From Trochalopteron elliotii (taxonomy: Eukaryota > Chordata > Aves > Passeriformes > Leiothrichidae): a stretch of 64,000 nt of DNA. The stretch covers positions 726,407 through 790,406 of the forward strand of contig JANPWX010000209.1 in NCBI GenBank assembly GCA_024734555.1, given 5' to 3'. The position numbers and the translations under genes were made by a program. The number at the start of each line of letters is the position of its first letter. Position 1 is the first letter of the stretch. Under the pieces are notes generated by a model. That model worked only from the letters and a program-made list of their open reading frames with translations, did not search any database and had not been told where the DNA came from. Of the stretch, positions 25,699 through 37,355 are shown in pieces.

Positions 25699-25866
25699 TT
25701 ACAGGATCGGCCTCATGGTGACAAAATCAAAGTTGTATGACTCTGGCAGGCCTTGGTGCCGCGTGCGGTTGAACCGTCTCCAGCTGAAGACAGGGAGACC
25801 ACCCTGCACTGGAGGGCCATTGATGGCGGAGGCTGTGAAGGCTGCAGCCAGCCTGAAATCTGATAC
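25699..25866 (-). CDS. PLBD1: PLBD1 last coding exon
   Basis: This exon encodes 55 residues plus TAA, with acceptor TTCCAG and entry phase 0. It reads VSDFRLAAAFTASAINGPPV, then QGGLPVFSWRRFNRTRHQGL, then PESYNFDFVTMRPIL. The GP.VQGGLPVF.W.RFN.T.HQG.PE.YNFDF.TM.PIL pattern is the conserved C-terminal end of the phospholipase B-like (Laminin A/PLBD) family. One N-glycosylation sequon (NRT) is present. The protein stops right after PIL, about five residues earlier than human PLBD1, which I recall as ending in PILKLDIK. The last exon is otherwise colinear. Confidence 0.97.
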   Translation of the reverse strand, partial: VSDFRLAAAFTASAINGPPVQGGLPVFSWRRFNRTRHQGLPESYNFDFVTMRPIL

Positions 25867-27370
25867 CTGGAACAAAGCACAGGAACCCAGGGCAAAAGGG
25901 CAGCATGAGGGTTGACACATTGCCATCCCAGACAGCAGGAACAGCTCTGTGAGATTTGATAATAAGGTGAGGGAAGTGAGCAGAGGGAAGCATGCACAGG
26001 CAGCAATTCCTCCCCTGCGCAGAGGCACCTCCAGTTACGCAGCAGCCAGTGCTGAAGGGCGCCAGCAAACCACAAGTCGCCACTTGCCCTCTAGCCCTTG
26101 CATTAGCCAGGCTGAAAGACCCAGAGCATCTGCCCTCAGGACAACCCTCCCTTGTTTCATGGGGCTGCAGCAGGCAGATGAGGGGGTCTGCCCTAAGCTC
26201 TGCTGCATGTTGAGCACTTGGGCCATCCCCTGGGACATGTCAAGGTAATTCGGGAATGGAGAAACGCAGCACAGAGTTAATACTGCTACCCAGGCTCTGC
26301 ACTGTTCCTTCATTGTTTCCAAAGAGGTCTCCAGCCTGCTCCATCTTCCCAAATTCAGAACTAAATTTGTCTGTAGAGTTTATAACTAGAAGAGGTTTGG
26401 CCTGTGCTCTGGGTTCTTTCAATGCCCCTCTTAGGTCCCCTGTTCCACCTCCAGCCCAGCCCATTCCCCTTGTCTAACTGCTGGCTAAGGCACTGCAGCA
26501 TGCACTGACCACTCCCTTACCAGACTCCTCTACAAAGCCATTTTCTGCATTCTTCTTGTATTACCCAGCTCTGGGTGTCTCCCACTACTGTCCACTGCAA
26601 CACGCAGCTGGCTGGACACAGCAATGGAGATACCAAAACAGCCTCCCCAGGCCCACCCCAGCAACCAAACTCATAATCCAGAAATGCAGAAGGCTGGAGC
26701 CCACAGGATAAAACACTGTACAAATTCTCAGCACAACAGGGCTGCACAGCTGCTTACTTGGGCATTGCTCTTCACGGTGAAAATACCATATAACCTGCCT
26801 AAAACAAATGCCACTTTCTCCAGGACAGTGGGTCTAAGGATTTTCTCACATCCCCCTAAAATGCAAAGTGATCTTCACCAAACTTTTCAGAAAGCAGTTT
26901 TGCAGAGAGGGGTGGCTTACTAGAGAGCCAAGCTGTTGTAAATGTAAACCTAATGTGAGACTGCAACCACATTCCTGTGGGTTCTGGGAGGCACCCACAG
27001 AGTCCTCATGAACAGGAGGCTGAGGCTGTGCAACAGTCTCCTTTCCTGAGTGAGTTTAAGACTCATTTCCTGCTGTAAGGCTTTGAGGTTTAACTCCTGA
27101 ATACCACAAGCTCCTGTGGAAGTAGTTGTTTCATACACCTCCCCCTGTATCCTCTGCCACTGTGCCAGGACTAATGTCAGGGACAGGAAACGAGACTCTG
27201 CAGAAAATTCCCATCTGAGGGGGTACCCAAGCACTGGGACAGCATGAAAAGAAGGAATAGACATGCCTGGTCATGCTTGCCCTGGTGCAGAGAAACATGC
27301 TACAGGTCTGACAGAAGCACAAACAGGCTGCAGCAAACATTCAGCAGATGTTGAAATTGAGGTAATTTAC
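25867..27370 (-). other. PLBD1: PLBD1 last intron
   Basis: A 1.5 kb intron with relatively high GC. The overlapping open frames on both strands show no domain. No repeat was recognised. Confidence 0.85.
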
Positions 27371-27477
27371 CTTGGAGTCATAGCAGCCTGCAGGCACTGG
27401 TAAAGAAGGATTCAGGTCTTCCCGGCAGCAAATGGTGTTGCAAGGATTGTGTTCAGCATAAGGATCACGCTGATAAT
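27371..27477 (-). CDS. PLBD1: PLBD1 exon ([10 protein letters not shown] block)
   Basis: A 107-base exon, phase 1 in and phase 0 out, with acceptor CACCCCAG and donor AAG|GTAAAT. After a split Asn codon it encodes [20 protein letters not shown], then [15 protein letters not shown]. The cysteine-rich [12 protein letters not shown] block followed by GCYD.K is a hallmark of PLBD1; these cysteines form disulfides in the mature enzyme family. Confidence 0.97.
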
Positions 27478-29127
27478 CTGGGGTGAAATGTGGTGGAAAG
27501 GGCAGAAGAAAAAAAAAGTTAGCCCCCTCACAAAAAGCTGATGCCAAGTACTGGAGCCACTAAAAGCTGAATAACTGCATTCTGTCACATTGTTTTTGTG
27601 CTTCTCCCTAGGTACCAGCTACAGGTCAGCACTCAGGACATTAAGCAGACAAGCTCCTAATTCAAGACCATACAGATACTTCTGCATCCCAGAGGCACCA
27701 CTGCCAACCTCTAACCACAAATATCTGCAATTCCACATGACAAAAGCTTGTAGAAACTTTGTCAGGAGAGAAATTGAACTAGCAGGTTGTGGGGGGGGAA
27801 GGGGGAGTTGGGAGAGAGGGAAGTGCAGCAATGAGAGCCTTTGTTTTCCTGTTCTGGATCAAAATAAGTGTCAAGGAGCAAAACCTTTGAACACCCACTG
27901 CAGTAGCTGCAAGCTAGGAGGGGAAGGAAGGTGGTGAGCTCAGCATCTACGAGCATGCTGCTACTCACAGCCCAGAGAGGAACAATACCCCACCCTGGGA
28001 GAGGCCTCCCAAACCTCAAACCCAGTAATCAGCAAGCTCTCTATAATTGGGAACAAAAATATACATCTAAAGCTATCAGTACTTTGAGATGGGCTTAGCC
28101 AGAAGTTAATTAAACTGGGTTTAATCTAGTTAAGGAGAACCCTGTCAGGAGAAAATGGAGCATTACCTACTCTCCTGGTTCAACCCCTGCTGGCAACTAA
28201 GTAGCACACAATTATTCATCCACATCCCTCCAAACCCCACCCCTCATAGGATGGGGAGAAGAATCGGAAAAAGGTAAAAACCATGGGTTGAGATTACAAC
28301 AATTTCAATAACTGAATTGTTAATAATAAAAATTAAAAAGGAGAGGGAGGGCAAGAGAAGTAAACCCTGAGAGAAACAAGTGATTCACAATACAATTGCT
28401 CAACACCTGCTGACCAGTGCAATGCCCATCCCTGCGCAGTGATCAAGCCCCTTCCAGCCAATTCCCACAGTTTACACAATAAGTGTGAGGTTTAATGGTA
28501 TGGAATATCATTCATATGGCCACTTCAGGTCAGATGTCCTGCCCATGCTCTGCTAGCTTCTTCTGCACCTGCTCCCTGGCAGAGCATGGGAAACTGAAAA
28601 GTCCTTGACTTACCAACAACTGAAACAACAAAGTTTAAGCAACACTTAAATTATCAACATTATTGTCATACTAAATCTAAAACACACTACAGTATTAATC
28701 ATTAAGAAAATTAACTCTATCCCACCTGAAAGAGACCATTTGCCCGAACATGGCAAAAGACCTTAAGTTTTACATTAAATTCTCTGGTCTCATCACATCT
28801 AACTGTAGCTTAGGATTTAAGGCTTTCAAGATTGACAGGCTGTAGATGTATTAGGTGATAGCAGTCCATGAAGTCTCTTGGAGTCAGAAGCTTTCTCGAA
28901 AAGTCAAATAACAAGCCCAAAGGGCCTTGTTCTTGATAGAGCAATTTTAGCCCAGTTTCCTACCTACAAAATAAGCTTGTGTTACCTTTTTTGCTTTGAG
29001 TGTATTCTGCATTTAGGACAATACAACTGATCTGTATGTGAAGCTGCAGCTTGCCACTATAATCCAAGAAATAAAAGTAACACTGCTTATTAAGATCAGC
29101 TCCACAGTGCACGAACATGTGTCTTAC
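27478..29127 (-). other. PLBD1: PLBD1 intron containing a solo LTR
   Basis: A 1.65 kb intron. It holds a G-rich run at 27791-27820 and an ERVL-like LTR at 28171-28738, both listed separately. Nothing else was recognised. Confidence 0.85.
28171..28738 (-). mobile_element. Solo LTR of an avian ERVL-like endogenous retrovirus
   Basis: Read on the - strand, the segment runs from GGTCTCTTTCAGGTGGGATA (then GAGTTAATTTTCTTAATGAT) to CTGGCAGGGGTTGAACCAGG. Landmarks include ATGTTGATAA, AGTCAAGGACTTTTCAGTTT, CCATGCTCTGCCAGGG, GGTATT-type sequence near a degraded TATA position, and GGTTTTTACCTTTTTCCGAT followed by a CATCC/ACCCC block. These match the widespread bird ERVL-type LTR as I remember it. No internal retroviral genes adjoin it, so it is a solo LTR. 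Edges are approximate and I could not identify a target-site duplication. It lies in the same orientation as PLBD1. Confidence 0.75.
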
Positions 29128-29313
29128 TGTTGTATCTCATGATGTACTTCATGCTTTCCAGGTTGGTCACCTTGCCCTGGTCTCGACGGAAGATTTTTGC
29201 TCTTGGAGCAAGCTCATAGGAGAAATCCATGCCATACTTGACAACGTATGATGCATACCCACTGAGATTGTATATCTTTTCATGGAAAGGGATATTGTAT
29301 GAAGGCCAGTAAC
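29128..29313 (-). CDS. PLBD1: PLBD1 exon ([21 protein letters not shown])
   Basis: A 186-base exon, phase 1 in and phase 1 out, with acceptor CTGGCAG and donor AACA|GTAAGA. It encodes [20 protein letters not shown], then the core [14 protein letters not shown], and ends [22 protein letters not shown] and SMKYIMRYN are the most conserved stretches of PLBD1 in this part of the protein. NLS is a possible N-glycosylation site, at the position of NWS in the human protein. Confidence 0.98.
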
Positions 29314-32300
29314 CTGCCAGAGACAAATCTGTTAATCACTTGGAAAAGCCAGATGCTCTTGCTTGTATCAGAAAAGAAAATGAATAATTTTCCATGTTGC
29401 ATTGCCTTAGCAGCATGTCAAGGAACAACGCAGAAAACTGGTTTGAGCACAGTAAGGCAACAGTCACTGGCATGACCAGGGTTGACTCCCAGTGTAACAC
29501 CACTTGGAGACTGTGCGTGCCCAGGCAACCCGCCCCCAGACTTCCACCCTCAGGACTCATCCTGCAAAACAGCTGAGATCAGACTTGCAGAAGCCTAAAC
29601 ACGCAGCATGGCCACAGCCCTGTTGCAGAGATTTCCCTGATGAACCTCAAAGGACTGCAAGATCATTTACCTTCAGCAAACTTCCCAGTGAGAGGCCTGA
29701 AGTCAGTCTGGTTTTGCCCCCTTCCCATCTCAGCAAAGCAGAACAACACACCATGCTGATATGTCGGGAAGGGACTGACACACACAAACACATGGAGACC
29801 ACAGATCTACTTGGGGTGAACAGGAGGCAGGCCACCACACACATACTTTGTGCAGTGGGGTTTACACACAGTGATAAAGAAAGATGAGGCATTGCTGCAC
29901 ATTTGCCAGTAGCTGCCTTTGAAGGTTAAGAAGTGATTGATCAGCAGAGCCGAGCCTTACTCTAACTTTTCCAAAAGCAATCCTGCAATTCTGTTAACTC
30001 TGAACAGCAAAGGATGCCAGGCAGGATTCTGGAGAAGAGTTTTAGGTAGGTGACATAAAACTGCCTGAAAGAAGACCACTATGGAAAGGTCTTGTAAAGA
30101 GCCAGGAGACCTTCCAGATCAGAATGTGGGTACAGGAAATCCTGGAATAAGTAATAGATATCTATCTAATAATATCTCAATAGATAGAAAAAATTAAATG
30201 TTAAGGTATAGCTATTTTTTAGGCAGCAAGTATGTAATGTGAGCTAGGCCCAAGAGTAGCACATTTTCAAGTTGTATCCAAAGCACCAACATTCCCTGTT
30301 GTTCATTCTCAAATCACATGCATCAGGATTTGGCTTAGAGATTTACTATCCAGGCACTGCTAAATGCAGGCCTCCGCATATTAAGATCAGCCCAGCACAG
30401 TGTGAGGAGTCTGGGGTAAGATGCTCAAGAAAATTAACTGAAGCTCACTGGGAGCAAAACGCACAAATACAAACCAAACTTCCTGAAGGATACACAGACA
30501 GCATAAGCACTGGAACACTGCCTGAGTGGAGGCCTCACTAGCTTGGGTGCTGCCTAGGATAGGGAAGACCAGAATACCTTGTCTGCTGGCATTCGCTTAC
30601 TTGACTTAGAGCCTACCTGAAGGAAACACGTTGTGTACAGGCTGGATTATAATACAGGTGTCCTCCAGAAATGAGCAACTTGTCAGCCTCTAACAACATA
30701 GGCCAGAGGATACGAATACATCAGCTTCCAAACCAGTAAGGTTTAGCTGTGATTCCAAAAGGAACTATTGTCTCACATGAATACAGTGCGTACATATGAC
30801 CCCTTTCTCCCACCTAGAAAAACTTTTGGTAAAATTGCTAAAACAGAGGAAGCTGTTGAAATTCTCTTCCAGCAAGAGGTCTTCTGTGTGTCAGGCTCTG
30901 CAAGACTGTAAATCCCATGCAGAGAGTGCAGCAGTCAACCTAAGTCAGGCTTTACCCAAGGGCTGCTATAAGCCAGTGAAACCTGGCAGGGTGCACAGTG
31001 ACAAAAAGCAAGTCAAGAGAGACTGTGAGGTTGAAAGGAAGGGATGACATGAAGGCAACAAAAAATCCCTGAATCAAAATGCTTTCTTCCTCTGTCCTTT
31101 GAGAGCAAAATGTATCATCAGTATTGAGAGACAGAGCAATAAGAACATTGTACAGTGTATGGTGGAAGGCACTCAGATCCCAGATTTTACTCTGATGTGT
31201 TACTTTTGATGTATTACTTATTCATCATCAAGAAACATGAACTGCAGCCTACTCCTGTGACCTATTTCTTCACTTGAGACCGTGTTGCTGTCTTGGTTAT
31301 GTATATAACCCCAGAGAGTTGCCCTCCCTCACATTTAGAAATCCTCTAAGAGATTTCTGAGTTTTCTTTGTCAATATACAGAAAGCACCTGGACATCTTT
31401 GCCTGGAAAGGGCAACATAAGAGATGCCTGGTTTTGAGAACTCATCTGCACTGGCCTACAAAATAAGATGGTAGAAGCCATAAAGAAAAAAAATCTTTCA
31501 ATTTCCAAACCTGTATAAGAAAATGCTTCATTTTTTCTCAGTACAAGGCTTACTACAGTAATACCTGCCTTTGTTCACCTGAGATTTCAATTCTCATTCT
31601 CTGTTGTTTCTAGGTTTATGCTTCTAAGAGACTTAAAAAGCCAATGCTGGTAGCAAACTCACTCTGACCAAACTAGAGGGCCCAAAGTGCATTACCTTGG
31701 GACACTGGCTGCATGGCAATTTTGAAGTGTGCCAGGGTCACCTATTCTACAAAGACTTTAAGCTAGCACTGCTCTTAAGAAAGATAAACTTCCTTTAGCT
31801 GCTCCAAGCACCTGGGAACAGGGCAGGGACCTTGATGGGACGTGTCTGGTGTCCTGCACAGCATGGAGGAGTTCAGATCTGCTGCTTACAGCAGCTGAGG
31901 TCTCCAAAAATGCACTTTGGTAGTGCTTAGCCCACCCTGAGTGTTGAAGGCTGTCCTCCTAATGTTTAAACTCCCAGAGATTGACTGCTCTGTTATCCAA
32001 TATGCACAAGGTACATCTAGATACCTGGGCAAAGACATACTGTAGGTGTAAAGTAATGTGCAGCCTCTAATACATGGTGCCACCTTTGAGAACAGAGCAG
32101 CTACAGCATCTCAGAGGGAAGAAGTCACTGTGTGCCCAAGCCCAGGAGTTGGGCTCAGTCCTACAGAGAATACCACACAGCTGCTCCAAAATCATTGTTG
32201 AAAAGGAACTCAGGGTACCTGCTAAGCCTGGCCTCTCTGCACAGGTATAGTACTGCCATGACGGGATTGCAATATTCCTGGTGCCAGAGCTAGAAGGTCT

Positions 32301-33567
32301 CTATCAGCTTCTTTGTCTGCACCCCACACACAACACAGCATTGAGAAGCTCAAGGCAAAGGAAGGCAAAAGAGACAGAGATGCATAAGAGAGAGATATGG
32401 GACTTTTCCAAATTATCAATAAGAAATATCTTATAAAACCATACTGACAACACGGCAATGCCTTGAATAAGCCAGAACTTTCCAAGAAGCTAGACACAAG
32501 GAAAAATTTCAAAGAGAAGCAACCCCAGCTGCTAACATAGACAAATTTCCCATCATTTTGATGATGGGCAATTCACCAATTTATCCCCTCAGCATGTGAT
32601 TAGGGGAAGGTGCACAAAGCACCAGACACACTTAAGGCTCAGGCTTTTTGTTGATGACGTGTCTAGTAAACACTTGTGAATTAAACCTGACAGTGAGTGT
32701 TCGGCTGTCACAATAGGACACGAAATAAAGATGCTTGACTGCAGTCAGAAGGCAGTAGAAATCAGAAGGCTTTATTTACAATTCATTCAGCCCTTTTATA
32801 ACATGCTGTGCTACAAGGCATGTTATTGGTCCATAGGACTGACACCTCTCCCACTGGCTGAGTAACAGAAATAGCAAACAACACCTGTTGTTATGGGAAA
32901 GGAACATTGTTTACACAAGGTTGTTTTGGGAAAAAGAAAACTGTTGAAAAGTTTTCCTTGAGAAGAGCTCAGAAAATATCAAGTTCACATTTGGCTTCAC
33001 CAAGATTTTTGTTTGTTTTCCATCAAGTTGCTGCTAGTCTTGTTAGGGAATTAAAGGACCTTCTAAAGAGCAAATACTTATCAGAAAACAGAGATCCAGA
33101 GATGAATTTAACATAGAACTCCTCTGGTATTCAAAATTTCATCTTCTTGCAGGGTGACCCACTCAACAATCATTTCAAGTGGCCCACAGCATCACAGCTA
33201 TTTAGTACTTTAGCTTCAAACAGATCTCACATTTCCCTCATTGGTCTCTATGACAGGACAAAATAATAACAGAAAAAAGGCAAGGATGCAAGCAAGCAAG
33301 CAGACAGTCTATTTTTCCCTCCTCTACTTCTAGGAGACACAGATGCTCACTGCATTGCTGCCATAGCATACCAGATAAAAGAATAGATTGCAATTGACCC
33401 AGCTACAGAGGGATGCTCATGCAAAGCTGAGAGTTGCTCACACAAGGCTTCCTTACTTTCAACTCAGGACTAGTGTTCAACAAATCCTTTCCTGGTATAA
33501 AACACAATTCTCAGTTGTCATAAAGAGATGGTTTTCCTAAGCCAGGAACTACTATAGGAAGTACTAC
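29314..33567 (-). other. PLBD1: PLBD1 intron with LTR-type sequence
   Basis: A 4.25 kb intron. An LTR-like element starts at 32698 and is listed separately. Open frames inside the intron have no recognisable product. Confidence 0.85.
32698..32920 (-). mobile_element. LTR-like endogenous retroviral fragment
   Basis: On the - strand the order of elements is that of a retroviral LTR: CCAATAACATG, then a TATA-type ATGTTATAAAAGGGC, then AATAAAGCC about 30 bases on. A second AATAAAG-like motif follows, and the segment ends in ACAGCCGAACA, a CA-terminated edge at 32698. The 5' (right) edge is unclear; a TGTGTAAACA sequence near 32918 is possible. No internal genes or target-site duplication were recognised, and the family is unknown to me. 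Confidence 0.55.
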
Positions 33568-33708
33568 CTTTCCGGAGAACATTTGTTTGGTCAGAATACT
33601 CCACAAGGGTTGGGATCTGCTCAACAATGTACAATGCACCATCATCAAGGCTCCTCTGCAGCTTGACCTTCTTCAAGTCTAGAACCATGTACTGATTGTT
33701 GTAGGTTC
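33568..33708 (-). CDS. PLBD1: PLBD1 exon ([14 protein letters not shown])
   Basis: A 141-base exon, phase 1 in and phase 1 out, with acceptor TACCCAG and donor AAAG|GTAGTA. It encodes [20 protein letters not shown], then [20 protein letters not shown] and [18 protein letters not shown] and L.IVEQIPT.VEYS.QT.VLRKG are conserved with human PLBD1. The human NHS sequon is replaced by QRS, so one glycosylation site is absent. Confidence 0.98.
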
Positions 33709-33818
33709 CTGGGTATGAGAACAGAGAGAGTCACATGTCCTGCCAAGGGAAGGAAACAAGTACAAGAGATAGAGGGAACACATCTTTTTTCCTAAGATGC
33801 ATATGAAGGTGTACTTAC
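33709..33818 (-). other. PLBD1: Very short PLBD1 intron (110 bases)
   Basis: A 110-base intron with GTAAGT at its donor and TACCCAG at its acceptor; much shorter than any other intron in this gene copy. Confidence 0.95.
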
Positions 33819-34019
33819 CAGAGTTGCACTTTGAGAAGGTCTCTGCCCAAGTTTTGCCATCCTTTGCCATCATGTTGGCAATGCGGACCCTCTGCCAAGC
33901 TAACAAGGATTCAGGCACCACTTGCTTAATAAGGGTTTCATTGAAAACACTGTTGGTAGTCTGCAACATTACCAAGCCGCTGCCTAGTATGTAAAAGTCA
34001 TCCAGGGACACCAAAAAGC
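33819..34019 (-). CDS. PLBD1: PLBD1 exon ([19 protein letters not shown])
   Basis: A 201-base exon, phase 1 in and phase 1 out, with acceptor TTTAAG and donor CTCTG|GTAAGT. It encodes [20 protein letters not shown], then [20 protein letters not shown], then [19 protein letters not shown] and a short tail ending [25 protein letters not shown] and WQRVR.ANMMA are signature stretches of the PLBD family. NET is a probable N-glycosylation site. Confidence 0.98.
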
Positions 34020-35535
34020 CTTAAACAGCAATAATACAAAGCTTGTTATCTTTGTGAACCTTAGATATACTCAAAAAAACAAAACAAAAAAAAAAAAACA
34101 GAGACAAAAAACAGAAAAAAAAACAGAGACAAGCCATGAGGATATGAATGAGCCAATGCATGTGTATATGAACTCAAACTGTACAAAGATTAAAGATGAG
34201 GTAGTAACTTCTGCAAGGGCTTTAGGCCCACCTGTCAATGCAGTTTGAAATGAGAAACTGTCATGCTTTCAAGACACCTAATTCTTTGTCTAAAGCATTT
34301 GATTTGTGTTTGTATGCCAAGCCTGGAATCTTCTCCATAAGTCAACCTATGTCTTATGCTAAGGATTACATACACTAAATGCCTATCAAGTGTTTGTTTC
34401 TAACGAAGAAGTGAACTAAAAAAATATAAAAATTCAACAATGAAAACCAAAGCAAAGTACAAACTCCACAAAAACATTTTCATCAATCAGTATCAGTTTT
34501 AGATTTTTACTCTGTAAAGACAACAAATTAATTTAATTTGAATGAATCCTCTTAATTAACCCCTTCTGCATTAAATCAAGTAGAAAAATCTTCCTTCTAG
34601 TTTCATCTTTTCCTGTCTAAGTATTTTTAAAAGCATCTCCAAGACACAGTCATCTCTTATATCATAAAGCACATCCTGTATGAGGAGAAGCTCTACCTAC
34701 TCCTCTTTCTGACATGTTATCACTGGGGTTTTTTATGCCTGCCAGCTCTGCAAAGTCAATGCAGTGATGGATCTGTGGGCAGGATTCCCTTCCAGGTTAC
34801 ATGCCAACAGAAGTGCTAGGTCCAGCTGCAAACTCTTCACCAGGAGGTGGCATACAGAGCTGCAAAGGTCAGCTATGCCTTAGATACCATGGAGACTACT
34901 TGTACAGCAGAAATAAACTGGCTTTTAAATTATTCAGCAGAGCTCCTGGTGGGGAAGTCATACAGAACTTAAACTCTTGTTAAGAAATTTTTAACAGCAT
35001 CAGTCTTCAATGAGTACAAAATGCTAAAATGCTGTGCTGCACCATAATAATTGAGCTCCTCTATGAAATCTTCCACAACAAGCTTTATTAATGTAATGTG
35101 CAAAGGTCACCAACCTATGATGGCAAGAAAGACAACCCAGCTTTGCCTCCTATTCCTGGGCTATTATCAAAAGGCAGACCACCTTCAAGCAAAAGTAGTG
35201 TTTAAGGGATCTAGTTCAGCAAAATTTCTTTAAAGTAGCAAGTTCTCAAATTAGAACAGATCCAGGAAAACACACTGCATGGTCATCTGCTCTCTAAAAA
35301 GAGTATCAGTATAGAATAGACTGAACACCCTGCCATCTGGTATGTTACTCATGGAGAGAGAGTCAATACATTATATACATTATCAACAGAGATCTCTCTC
35401 AAATAAGTAAGGACAAGAGAAACATCCTAAACTTGGCTCTGCCAGTCTATTTTATACAAAGACATGGGATACTCTAGCAATAATCTGCTGCATAAGAAGT
35501 CAAGTGGTGCTTGCCCAAAGAGAGACAATAATTGA

Positions 35536-35563
35536 AATTGTTAAAACAATTGTTTTAACAATT
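35536..35563. repeat. Perfect 28-base palindrome
   Basis: The sequence AATTGTTAAAACAA / TTGTTTTAACAATT is its own reverse complement over 28 bases with no spacer. It is AT-rich and sits deep in a PLBD1 intron. Confidence 0.95.
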
Positions 35564-37333
35564 GTCAAATTATGTGAATTGAGCATCAGTTCCTGTGGGT
35601 GACAATGCCAAGTGTCCTACTTCAAAACAAACCAAGTAGTTTATTTCTTCAATTTCAAGCAACGGCTGAGATAGAACAGAAAAACTTGACTCAAAGCAAG
35701 TGCTAACACAAGGAACGATGCTGAATTACCTGAAGGTTGAACTCTGTAATTCAAATAAACTGCAAGGCTCAGCTAAGCTGAAAAGAAGGAGATTTCTTTC
35801 TGGGCCTTAGTATTTACCAAGTTTAATCCTGCAATGTTTTATAACACAACATGCCTTCCATGATACATCATTACTAGCCTAATTATTCCAAGATGGCATA
35901 TACCATTTTGATTTAAGACATAGGCAACTCTGAAACAAAGGGAAACTAGAACACAAGCAACAGGTTACCCATGGTAAAGACATCCAGAAAAAAAAGAACT
36001 GGGTAGACAAGTCTAGAGATATCAGCAGATGTCTGATGTCCTCTTGAGCCATTCTTCTAAGTGTGTATGAGAATATGTTGTAATCGAAGGTGTTATCTCA
36101 CTGTACACCTCTTCTGTGCTTTTCCTGTAAAACTATCTCTGCAAACACACCTCCCATTTTTGTTAAGAACACTCAATCAATTTTTTAAAAAAAAATTTTT
36201 AATCACTCTCTCCAATGAACCTGACAACTCTACAGAGAAACAAGCAAAAGTTCCTCTGATTTTCTGGATCTGAGCCATTTAGATTCAGTTTCCAAATGCT
36301 GCTAGAAAACGGAAGTTTTCAGAGTCTGGAGTTTCACTCACCAAGATATTAATCAGCCAGGCAAAGCAAAGCATTTTTTGCAACCTGAGCCACAGCATTC
36401 GCCAGAAAGTCAATGTATCAAAGAGCATGTGCGTGACAGCATGATCCTGGCTGCTCTTGTTCTAAAAGAGGTAGACTGCTGCTTTCTGAATCAGACATCA
36501 GCTTTTTTTGTGTTTTAAAAGGTCACTGTTCTCATTCAAGTGCAGAAGGGGTCAGCTTTACAGGCTAGAAGTCAAAGCTATGAAGTCTAGCCCACCTGTC
36601 AGAGATGGGAGTAGTTCCTGGCTGAGATGCCCATTGCTCTGATGTATAAACACACTTGAATATGAGAAAGTAAAGGTATTCTCCAGATTAGCAGAGAATC
36701 AGCAGCTGCTTCTCATGTCAAGACTGAACACCCATCAGCTGCCTTCCTTCCATTTGCACATCTCTCCTAGGCACTAAGGAATAGTACATCCCACACTATA
36801 GCTCTGGTCTCATCTCCAAAGCTCACCAGACACTTTCCTTTGCTTTCCTCCAGGTTTTAAACAGATGCCGGAGGAAGCAGGGAAGCCGGAAATGGTCTGG
36901 CAATACCTCATGAGCAAGGTATTCCTGAGAACAAAGGCTACTACCTTTTTCATGGTTTGTTCCTCCCAGCTCTTCCTCAAGCTGTGGGGAAGGATTATAC
37001 TGCATTAACACCAGATTACTTCAAAGCAAGGGATACGTACTATCTCTCTCTCCTGGCTTAGCATGTATATATATATATGACATGTATAGTCATCTGTCAA
37101 GACAACTTGTCCCATCTCACTCCCATATCACTGCCTAGCTCAGCTAAGAAAGATCCCAATAATGGACCAGAGGAGGAAAGGTAGAAGTAAATTCTTCAAC
37201 TCTTCTTCAACTGTTCTGTTTAAACTGCTAAAATCAAATCAACATACTTTAAAAGACTGTGGCTCAGCACAGAGAAGGTAGTTCACTATCCAAACCAGAG
37301 TGCTTGGTCAAAATGGCACATTCCTATTCTTAA

Positions 37334-37355
37334 ATGGAGCTCAAAAGAGCTCCAT
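37334..37355. repeat. Short perfect hairpin
   Basis: ATGGAGCTC and GAGCTCCAT form a 9-base-pair stem around an AAAA loop. No terminator-like or miRNA-like extension is visible. Confidence 0.9.

Noticed and set aside
25713..26083. Overlapping open frames of about 110-120 codons on the - strand around the PLBD1 last exon
   Set aside because: Two are other-frame shadows of the last PLBD1 exon and the GC-richer intron beside it; the third contains the exon itself, and only the part 25699-25866 is conserved.
32557..32570. TGATGATG as a possible C box of a snoRNA
   Set aside because: No matching D box (CTGA) with a terminal stem at the expected distance was found.
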